Source: Candidatus Aminicenantota bacterium (GTDB taxonomy: Bacteria; Acidobacteriota; Aminicenantia; Aminicenantales; UBA8522). From it: a stretch of 5,821 bases of DNA. Shown in pieces: positions 1-4,753 of this stretch. Position 1 is the first letter of the stretch, and every line of letters begins with the position of its first letter. Below the pieces are notes generated by a model. The model worked only from the letters and a program-made list of their open reading frames with translations, did not search any database and was not told the DNA's origin. Location: positions 6,582-12,402 of the forward strand of contig DQHV01000240.1 in the NCBI GenBank assembly GCA_003524335.1, read 5' to 3'. A program made the translations under genes and the position numbers.

Positions 1-24
1 TTGGCTCCAAACCACGTCGCTTTT

Positions 25-59
25 GTCCCGGCGAGCCAAAAACGACTCGCTTTCGGGAC
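25..59. repeat. GC-rich inverted repeat (hairpin)
   Basis: GTCCCGGCGAG (25-35) is complementary to CTCGC (46-50) followed by CGGGAC (54-59), with a TTT bulge at 51-53 and a 10-nt loop. The stem is 11 bp and almost all G-C, so it is probably stable in RNA on either strand. There is no T-tract beside it, so it does not look like a standard intrinsic terminator. Confidence 0.55.
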
Positions 60-69
60 TCGCTCCCTC

Positions 70-83
70 CTCCTCCGGAGGAG
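70..83. repeat. 14-nt perfect palindrome
   Basis: CTCCTCCGGAGGAG is self-complementary around 76/77. It contains Shine-Dalgarno-like GGAGGAG, but no start codon follows in a plausible frame. It is probably part of the surrounding structured or repeat element. Confidence 0.5.
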
Positions 84-148
84 ATCCGTGCCCGCTACGC
101 CCTCAAACGGGTTTGTCGCCAACAGTCCCTCGCCTCGATAAGATCCAG

Positions 149-168
149 AGAATATCTTGAGATATTCT
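149..168. repeat. AT-rich hairpin 3' of the permease gene
   Basis: AGAATATC (149-156) pairs with GATATTCT (161-168) across a TTGA loop. It lies 17 nt beyond the permease stop. On the permease strand no T-run follows; on the + strand a short TTTT follows at about 170-173. It could be a weak terminator, a 3' mRNA stabiliser or a protein-binding palindrome. The symmetry is certain and the function is not. Confidence 0.4.
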
Positions 169-184
169 GTTTTGAGTCTCGCCG

Positions 185-1600
185 TTATTTTTGCAGTCCG
201 TGCTGAAGCTTGCTGTGCTTGACGCTGTAGAGGAAGTAAATGAGCAGGCCGGCCAGGAGCCACGCGCCGAACCGGAACCAGGTCACCTTGGGCAGGCTGT
301 ACATGAGGTAGAAGCAAAAGCCGACCGTGATCATCGGGGTGAAGGGCACTCCCGGCGTCTTGAACTTTCTCTCCACTTCGGGCCGCGTCTTTCTCAGGAC
401 GACGACCCCGATGGAGACGAGGACGAAGGCGAACAGGGTGCCGATGTTGCAGAGGTCGATGATCATCGTCAGAGGGAAAAGGCCGGCGATCAGAGCGGTT
501 ACTGTCCCGGTGATCCAGGTACAGATATGAGGAGTCTTGTGGACGCGGTGGACCCGGGCGAAGGAGGCGGGAAGGAGGCCGTCCCGGGCCATGACCATGA
601 AGATCCTGACCTGCCCGTACAGGGTGACGAGAAGAGTCGAAATCATCCCGATGACGGCGCCAGTGGCGACGAGGGCTCCTCCCCAGCGGATGCCGATCCG
701 GGCGAGGGCTGCGGGCAAGGCGTTGCCGACGTCGATCTCCTTAAAGGGGACCATGCCGGTCAGGACAAAGGCTACCGAGACGTAGAGAATGATGATGACA
801 CCCAGGCAGACCATGAGGCCCAGGGGGACATCGCGTTTGGGGTTTCGGGTTTCTTCCGCGGCCGTGGAGACGGCGTCGAACCCGATGTAGGCGAAGAAGA
901 TGATGGCCGCTCCGGCCATGATCCCCTTCCAGCCGAAGGGGGCAAAGGGGTTGAAATTGGCGAAATCGACGTGGGAGACGCCCAGGAAGACGAAGAGCAG
1001 GATCACGGCGATCTTGATGCCGACGATGATATTGTTGATCTTGGCGCTCTCCCGGATCCCGATGTAGAGGATCCAGCTTATGCCCATGGTGATGAGGATC
1101 GCGGGGAGGTCGACGACTCCGCCGGAAAAGACGACCTTGCCCGCGGCGGACGTCGTCAGGGGCGGCGTAATCAGAGCTTTGGGTAGTTTAAGCCCCATCT
1201 GGGTGAGCAGCGGGATGAAGGTGGTCGACCAGCCGGAGGCGACGGCGCTGGCCGCGACCAGGTATTCGAGCATCAGGTCCCAGCCGATAATCCAGGCGAC
1301 GACCTCGCCGAAAGCCACATAGGAGTAGGAATAGGTGCTTCCGGCGACCGGGAACATGCAGGCCAGTTCGGAGTAGGTGAGGGCGCAGAACGCGCAGGTG
1401 ACCGCGGCGATGATGAAGGAGAGCAAGATGCCGGGCCCGGCCAACTGGGATCCCTGGCCGGTGGCCACGAAGATTCCGGTCCCGACGACCGACCCGATTC
1501 CCAGGGCGGCCAGGTCGACGGCCCTCAGGTTCTTTTTAAGCAGCGTGTGGTCGGACGCTTCATTGATTTGCGCGGGCGTCTTGGTGACCCAAATGTTCAC
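185..1600 (-). CDS. APC-superfamily amino-acid permease, bacterial CAT (cationic amino acid transporter) type
   Basis: A 471-residue inner-membrane transporter, a normal length for the 12-helix APC fold; it probably imports amino acids by proton coupling. The TM1 substrate-binding break GIGSVVGTGIFV is at 34-45, the TM2-TM3 loop YSELACMFPVAGSTYSY at 76-92, TM6 with FFAYIGFDAVSTAAEETRNP at 235-254 followed by the basic loop KRDVPLG, and the conserved LYGQVRIFMVMARDG at 328-341. The hydrophilic N-terminus (1-30) is cytoplasmic. The C-terminal part has further hydrophobic segments and a short basic tail. The start is GTG at 1598-1600, preceded by GGAGG at 5-nt spacing, and no ATG lies between this and TM1. 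It is probably transcribed from its own promoter at 1648-1676. Substrate is not determinable: family resemblance suggests cationic or small neutral amino acids. Family call is sure, specificity is not. Confidence 0.95.
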   Translation of the reverse strand: MNIWVTKTPAQINEASDHTLLKKNLRAVDLAALGIGSVVGTGIFVATGQGSQLAGPGILLSFIIAAVTCAFCALTYSELACMFPVAGSTYSYSYVAFGEVVAWIIGWDLMLEYLVAASAVASGWSTTFIPLLTQMGLKLPKALITPPLTTSAAGKVVFSGGVVDLPAILITMGISWILYIGIRESAKINNIIVGIKIAVILLFVFLGVSHVDFANFNPFAPFGWKGIMAGAAIIFFAYIGFDAVSTAAEETRNPKRDVPLGLMVCLGVIIILYVSVAFVLTGMVPFKEIDVGNALPAALARIGIRWGGALVATGAVIGMISTLLVTLYGQVRIFMVMARDGLLPASFARVHRVHKTPHICTWITGTVTALIAGLFPLTMIIDLCNIGTLFAFVLVSIGVVVLRKTRPEVERKFKTPGVPFTPMITVGFCFYLMYSLPKVTWFRFGAWLLAGLLIYFLYSVKHSKLQHGLQK

Positions 1601-1628
1601 GGCGACCTCCGGAGAAGAGACTGAAAAT

Positions 1629-1657
1629 ACTCATAGAAGAATGAGTTATGATACTCA
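1629..1657. promoter_or_regulatory. Overlapping inverted repeats at the permease promoter (candidate operator or switch)
   Basis: Three copies of one 5-mer alternate in orientation on the + strand: ACTCA at 1629-1633, TGAGT at 1642-1646 and ACTCA at 1653-1657. The middle arm can pair with either neighbour (6 bp with the left, 5 bp with the right). ATACTCA is also a direct repeat 24 bp apart (1627-1633, 1651-1657). The right-hand palindrome spans the proposed -10, and the left-hand one falls in the short 5' UTR. This fits a repressor operator, though the arms are short. Confidence 0.35.
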
Positions 1658-1676
1658 GATTGCAAGCGCCATACAA
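1648..1676 (-). promoter_or_regulatory. Likely sigma-70-type promoter of the permease gene
   Basis: On the - strand, TTGTAT (1671-1676) and TATCAT (1648-1653) are separated by exactly 17 bp. Start of transcription would be near 1641, giving a 5' UTR of about 40 nt that includes the GGAGG ribosome binding site. The DNA here is clearly more AT-rich than the flanking genes, as expected of a promoter. Confidence 0.5.
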
Positions 1677-1696
1677 TTAAAAAATAAGGAACCTGG

Positions 1697-1849
1697 CTAC
1701 TGGCCGTCGGCCTCCTTCTTCCAGGCCTGGTCCTTCCGGTCGTATCCCCTGTCTCCCTTTTTCGTGGAGTGGGGCTTGCTGGGCGGCGGGAGCGGCCGCC
1801 GGACCTGCTTCCAGGCCGGCTTTTGGCGCCGGTTAACCTGATGCGGCAT
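1697..1849 (-). CDS. Small basic, proline-rich protein of unknown function (50 aa)
   Basis: ATG at 1847-1849 to TAG at 1697-1699 encodes 50 residues. The start is preceded by AAAGGAAGG four nt upstream, a good Shine-Dalgarno. The protein is very hydrophilic and strongly basic. It opens MPHQVNRRQKPAWKQV, has a Pro-rich centre (RRPLPPPSKPHS, 17-28), then a Lys/Arg/Asp tail with STKKGDRGYDRK (27-38), and ends KKEADGQ. No hydrophobic core, signal peptide or cysteine is present, so it is probably unstructured or nucleic-acid-binding. It lies 48 bp downstream of the phosphoesterase on the same strand and is probably co-transcribed. The STKKG-x-x-GYDRK segment resembles short tails seen in small uncharacterised bacterial proteins, but I cannot name a family. 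It is a real gene by RBS, codon composition and spacing, with unknown function. Confidence 0.65.
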   Translation of the reverse strand: MPHQVNRRQKPAWKQVRRPLPPPSKPHSTKKGDRGYDRKDQAWKKEADGQ

Positions 1850-1867
1850 CTGTCCTTCCTTTATTTT

Positions 1868-1894
1868 GTCATTGCGGGCAAGCGAAGCAATCTC
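1868..1894. repeat. Copy of a dispersed intergenic repeat (TGTCATTGCG...GAAGCAATCTC)
   Basis: The 27-nt element begins TGTCATTGCGGGCAAGCG and ends AAGCAATCTC. ATTGC (1871-1875) and GCAAT (1887-1891) form its imperfect terminal inverted repeat. This closely matches a short sequence recalled as occurring many times per genome in several unrelated GC-rich bacteria, typically between genes. It fills most of the 48-bp gap between the phosphoesterase stop and the small-protein ribosome binding site, so it would be in their shared mRNA. Copy number in this genome is not visible from the window. Confidence 0.6.
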
Positions 1895-1897
1895 ATC

Positions 1898-2380
1898 CTA
1901 AAGCCCGATGATCTCGGCTTCAAGCCTTTCCGGGTCGAGCAGTGAGACCGTGCTCTTGCCGGTGAGCCAGCCGCCGGCCTCGCCCGGGTTGAGGAGGAGC
2001 GTTTTGCCTTCCCTCCGGATGTTCGGCTTATGAGTATGACCAAAGATGATGACGTCGTATTTCCCCGACGAAGCATAGGTCGCAACCGAGAAATGATAAT
2101 GGACAAGGAGGACCTGGCGGCCGCCGTGGGTGAAGAGGAGCGGCGCGTCCTGGATCTCCCCGAATTTTTCCAGGGCTATTTCTAAACCTTGCTTCTCGCC
2201 GTCACAATTCCCAAAGACCGCTTTGATTGGGCACCCGAGAGCCTCCAGCTCCCGGGCCGCAAACGGCGCCACCACATCGCCTGCGTGAAGGACTAGATCG
2301 CACCCGGCGTCCTTGAACAGCGTCACCGCCTTGCGGACCTGGGTCACGTTATCATGGGAATCCGACATCACCCCGATCAT
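1898..2380 (-). CDS. YfcE/MJ0936-family metallophosphoesterase
   Basis: A 160-residue cytoplasmic calcineurin-like phosphoesterase, close to the usual 155-185 of this single-domain family. Members hydrolyse phosphodiester bonds using two divalent metals; natural substrates are mostly unknown. Motifs in order: SDSHDN at 6-11 (ligands D7, H9), HAGD at 32-35 (D35 bridging), GNCDG at 57-61 (N58), HYH at 94-96 (H94), GHTH at 114-117 and LNPGE at 130-134. The usual H-G-H of the fourth motif is H-Y-H here, but every expected metal ligand is present. ATG at 2378-2380 is chosen because GGAGGAG lies 7 nt upstream and the beta-strand leading to SDSHDN starts at once. The open frame continues upstream to 2512 but without family similarity. 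The small 50-aa gene follows, probably in one transcript. Family is certain, substrate unknown. Confidence 0.93.
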   Translation of the reverse strand: MIGVMSDSHDNVTQVRKAVTLFKDAGCDLVLHAGDVVAPFAARELEALGCPIKAVFGNCDGEKQGLEIALEKFGEIQDAPLLFTHGGRQVLLVHYHFSVATYASSGKYDVIIFGHTHKPNIRREGKTLLLNPGEAGGWLTGKSTVSLLDPERLEAEIIGL

Positions 2381-2399
2381 CGCTTTTCTCCTCCGAGTA

Positions 2400-2405
2400 A
2401 TTATA
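2400..2405 (-). promoter_or_regulatory. Possible -10 element (TATAAT) of the phosphoesterase gene
   Basis: A perfect TATAAT on the - strand lies 19 nt upstream of the ATG. No good -35 is visible 16-18 bp upstream. Transcription would begin inside or just before the GGAGGAG ribosome binding site, giving an unusually short leader. It may be chance. Confidence 0.25.
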
Positions 2406-2597
2406 GCGCCTTTTGACCTTGGCTGAGAAGGGCTTCCTCTGACCTCTGGAAAAACCCTGATCCCGGCCGGCCCGAACTCGAGGACGGCCGCCAGCCCCTG
2501 CGCTCCCTGCAAAAATAGTAGGGTTATTCAGAATATATTTCCCTGCGGTGTCCGACTCAGACAACCAGGACGATAAGGCGGTCTGGCCGCCTGGTCC

Positions 2598-2627
2598 TTG
2601 ACACTTCCAGGCTAAATTCTTTATTAT
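2598..2627 (+). promoter_or_regulatory. Sigma-70-type promoter for tRNA-Val and probably thrS
   Basis: A consensus -35, TTGACA (2598-2603), is followed after 18 bp by TATTAT (2622-2627); the overlapping TATACT (2625-2630) is an alternative with a longer spacer. Transcription would start near 2634, about 15 nt before the mature tRNA 5' end. The region is AT-rich against GC-rich surroundings. No terminator separates the tRNA from thrS, so this promoter may drive the whole operon. Confidence 0.7.
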
Positions 2628-2649
2628 ACTAGCCGTTCGCCGAAGAAAC

Positions 2650-2724
2650 AGGCGCGTGGCTCAGTGGTAGAGCGCTTCCTTGACGCGGAAGAGGCCGTGG
2701 GTTCGATTCCCTCCGCGCCTACCA
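2650..2724 (+). tRNA. tRNA-Val (anticodon GAC)
   Basis: The full cloverleaf can be drawn. Acceptor stem AGGCGCG (2650-2656) pairs with CGCGCCT (2714-2720), discriminator A2721, and CCA is encoded (2722-2724). The D stem is GCTC/GAGC (2659-2662, 2670-2673). The anticodon stem is CTTCC/GGAAG around loop TTGACGC (2680-2686), with anticodon GAC at 2682-2684 reading GUC and GUU valine codons. The T stem is GTGGG/CCCTC around TTCGATT, with a single U-U mismatch at 2698/2712. Total 75 nt, variable loop of 5. It sits between a strong promoter and the thrS leader. Confidence 0.95.
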
Positions 2725-2736
2725 TCGAACAATTGA

Positions 2737-2792
2737 GTATTCAAGAGGTCGTGTAGAAGGTTGTATCTTTCGCTATCCCCCCTGTTGAATAC
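2737..2792 (+). promoter_or_regulatory. Long-range inverted repeat in the thrS leader
   Basis: GTATTCAA (2737-2744) is fully complementary to TTGAATAC (2785-2792). The pairing continues past one G-G mismatch with AGG (2746-2748) against CCT (2781-2783). The stem encloses a 32-nt loop and ends 11 nt before the thrS Shine-Dalgarno (AAGGA, 2804-2808). It could control ribosome access to thrS, act as a processing site that releases the tRNA, or both. No T-run follows, so it is not a plain terminator. No T-box consensus (AGGGTGG...) is present. Confidence 0.45.
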
Positions 2793-2816
2793 CTTTAAAC
2801 CTTAAGGATTGATGAG

Positions 2817-4742
2817 ATGAACATCAAGGTCGATGGGGTTGTTTTCTCTGTGGAGAAAGGGACCCGGCTCCGGGATATCCTCGGGCAGCTCAAGCCGGCC
2901 AAGACCCCTGTCCTGGCCGGAGTGGACGGCGAGGTCGTCGGGCTCGATTTCCGCCTGGAGAAAGACGGCGACGTCCACCTGATCTACTCCGACTCGGACG
3001 AGGGCCTCGACATCCTCAGGCACAGCGCCTCCCACCTGATGGCCCATGCCGTACTCGATCTTTTCCCGGGGACCCAGGTCGGGATCGGCCCCGCCATCGA
3101 GAACGGGTTCTACTACGATTTCCTGCGCGAGACCCCGTTCACTCCCCTGGACCTGGAGACGATCGAGAAGAAGATGCACGAACTGGCCGACCGCAACGTC
3201 CCCATCCAAAAAATCATTCACGACAAGTCCGAAGCCGTCGGGCAGTTTAAAAAGCTGGGCCAATCGCTCAAGGTGGAGTTAATCGAGGAGAAAGGCGGCG
3301 AGAGCGTCTCCTGTTACGCCCAGGGGGGGTTCGTCGATTTCTGCCTCGGACCCCACCTTCCCTCCACGGGCTATATCAAGCACTTCAAGCTCCTTTCCGT
3401 GTCCGGCGCATACTGGAGAGGGGACGAGAGGGGCCGGCAGCTCCAGCGTATCTACGGGACCGTCTTTTTCGATAAAAAGCAGCTCGCCGATTATCTCCAC
3501 CTCCTCGAGGAAGCCAAGGAGAGGGACCACCGCAAGCTCGGCCTCGAGCTCGATCTTTTCAGCTCCTGCGAGGACCTCGGGGGCGGCCTGATCCTCTGGC
3601 ACCCCAAGGGAGCCCGAATCCGGGCCACCATCGAGCAGCACTGGCGCGAGCGGCATTGGACCGGAGGCTACGACATCCTCTACACCCCCCACATCGGACG
3701 GGCCAGCCTCTGGCAGACTTCGGGTCATCTTGATTTTTACAAAGAGAGCATGTACTCGCCGATGGACATCGACGAGCAGGACTACTACCTCAAACCAATG
3801 AACTGCCCGTTCCATATTCAGGTCTATAAGACCAGGCTCCGTTCCTACCGGGATCTGCCCTTGCGCTGGGCTGAGCTGGGCACCGTTTACCGGTACGAGA
3901 GGTCGGGCGTCCTCCACGGCCTGCTCCGGGTCCGCGGGTTCACCCAGGACGACGCCCATATCATATGTACTCCCCAGCAGATCTATGACGAGATCCTGCG
4001 GGTCCTGGACTTCTCGATCAGCCTCCTGGCCGATTTCGGTTTCGTAGACAACAAGATAGAGCTCTCGGTCCGCGACCCCAAGAACCTGGCCAAGTACGCC
4101 GGGAGCGAAGAGATGTGGCAGCAGGCCGAGGCCTCCCTTGTCCGGGCCCTGGAAGCCCGCAAGCTGCCCTATAAGCGGATAGAAGGCGAGGCCGTATTTT
4201 ACGGCCCTAAGATCGACATCAAGATCAAGGACGCCCTCGGCCGGCTCTGGCAGTGCACCACCATCCAGTTCGATTTCAACATGCCGGAGCGTTTCGACAT
4301 GACCTATGTCGGAGAGGATAACCAGCCCCATCGGCCCTACATGGTCCACCGCGCCCTTCTTGGCTCCCTGGAACGCTTCTTCGGCATCTTGATCGAGCAC
4401 TACAAGGGGAATTTCCCCCTCTGGCTGGCCCCTGTCCAGGCCGTCATCCTGCCCATTTCCGAACGGCACGAGGAGTATGCCGTCGTCCTCAACAAGCGGC
4501 TCCAAGAGCGGGGCATCCGCTCCCAGGCCGACACCCGCCGGGAGAAGATCGGCTACAAGATCCGGGACGCTGAGAACCAGAAGATCCCCCTCATCCTGGT
4601 CGTCGGCGACAAGGAAGTGGCCGCCGGAACCGCCTCGCTGAGGGTCCACACCCAGGGGGACAAGGGCCAGGTCCAGGTCGTCGAATTTCTTGATAAAATC
4701 GTTGATTTGAATAAAAATAAGTCTTTGACGCTGAGTTTTTAA
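2817..4742 (+). CDS. thrS: Threonyl-tRNA synthetase
   Basis: A 641-residue class II synthetase, the normal full bacterial length (E. coli 642). It charges tRNA-Thr with threonine in the cytoplasm. Domains: TGS at 1-60; the SAD editing domain, which removes mischarged Ser, with H69-x3-H73 and C176-x3-H180; catalytic core about 240-535; anticodon-binding domain 536-641. The catalytic zinc ligands are C330 (in MNCPFH), H381 (in FTQDDAHI) and H511 (in MVHRALLG). Motif 2 is RYERSGVLHGLLRVRGF (359-375) and motif 3 ends at R520 in GSLERFFG. ATG 2817 follows AAGGA at 8-nt spacing and matches the TGS start; an ATG at 2812 is out of frame. First gene of the thrS-infC-rpmI-rplT operon. The last 20 codons are sharply AT-rich, unlike the rest. 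All key residues are intact. Confidence 0.98.
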   Translation: MNIKVDGVVFSVEKGTRLRDILGQLKPAKTPVLAGVDGEVVGLDFRLEKDGDVHLIYSDSDEGLDILRHSASHLMAHAVLDLFPGTQVGIGPAIENGFYYDFLRETPFTPLDLETIEKKMHELADRNVPIQKIIHDKSEAVGQFKKLGQSLKVELIEEKGGESVSCYAQGGFVDFCLGPHLPSTGYIKHFKLLSVSGAYWRGDERGRQLQRIYGTVFFDKKQLADYLHLLEEAKERDHRKLGLELDLFSSCEDLGGGLILWHPKGARIRATIEQHWRERHWTGGYDILYTPHIGRASLWQTSGHLDFYKESMYSPMDIDEQDYYLKPMNCPFHIQVYKTRLRSYRDLPLRWAELGTVYRYERSGVLHGLLRVRGFTQDDAHIICTPQQIYDEILRVLDFSISLLADFGFVDNKIELSVRDPKNLAKYAGSEEMWQQAEASLVRALEARKLPYKRIEGEAVFYGPKIDIKIKDALGRLWQCTTIQFDFNMPERFDMTYVGEDNQPHRPYMVHRALLGSLERFFGILIEHYKGNFPLWLAPVQAVILPISERHEEYAVVLNKRLQERGIRSQADTRREKIGYKIRDAENQKIPLILVVGDKEVAAGTASLRVHTQGDKGQVQVVEFLDKIVDLNKNKSLTLSF

Positions 4743-4747
4743 GGAGG
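4741..4747 (+). promoter_or_regulatory. Ribosome binding site that fixes the infC AUU start
   Basis: AAGGAGG, overlapping the thrS stop codon TAA (4740-4742), lies 6 nt before the ATT at 4754. The first in-frame ATG at 4817 is preceded by GATCAATGAA, with no Shine-Dalgarno. The placement supports an AUU start and couples infC translation to thrS termination. Confidence 0.8.
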
Positions 4748-4753
4748 CCAAGC

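Larger units (their letters stand above)
1..184. other. Non-coding, inverted-repeat-rich stretch downstream of the permease gene
   Basis: No recognisable gene lies here. One + strand frame is open from the window edge to a stop near 140, but its translation is low-complexity, rich in Arg, Ser, Leu and Pro, and resembles no family I know. The stretch holds an 11-bp inverted repeat (25-35 with 46-50 and 54-59), a 14-nt perfect palindrome (70-83), CAAAC/GTTTG (104-115) and an AT-rich hairpin (149-168). On the - strand, GCGAG or GCGAC recurs several times. This fits an intergenic dispersed repeat or a structured RNA 3' of the permease gene. Which of these it is cannot be settled from one copy. 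Confidence 0.45.

Noticed and set aside
191..1186. A 331-codon open frame antisense to the permease
   Set aside because: Very rich in Asp, Gly and Glu, as expected from the complement of hydrophobic codons; the permease on the other strand is unmistakable.
1679..1712. Intrinsic terminator after the small-protein gene on the - strand
   Set aside because: A T-rich run (TTATTTTTT) exists, but the nearest hairpin (GGCC-GAC-GGCC) is about 14 nt away from it and only 4 bp, so termination here is not convincing.
2381..2512. N-terminal extension of the phosphoesterase to an upstream ATG at 2512
   Set aside because: The extra 44 residues are Arg/Gly/Pro-rich with no family similarity, while ATG 2378-2380 has a strong GGAGGAG and puts the first metal motif at the usual place.
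2352..2564. A 70-codon - strand frame overlapping the phosphoesterase start
   Set aside because: No ribosome binding site evidence, low-complexity basic composition, and it overlaps the 5' end of a certain gene in another frame.
2564..2595. ACCAGG...CCTGGT and GGCGG...CCGCC inverted repeats just upstream of the tRNA promoter
   Set aside because: The two pairings compete, the arms are short, and no T-run or conserved site accompanies them; chance in GC-rich DNA is likely.
2725..2816. T-box riboswitch upstream of thrS
   Set aside because: The conserved T-box core and a terminator/antiterminator pair are absent, and the leader is too short.
3279..4751. A 490-codon open frame antisense to thrS
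   Set aside because: It mirrors the codon positions of a GC-rich real gene; its translation is Asp/Glu/Leu/Gly-rich, matches no family and has no ribosome binding site.
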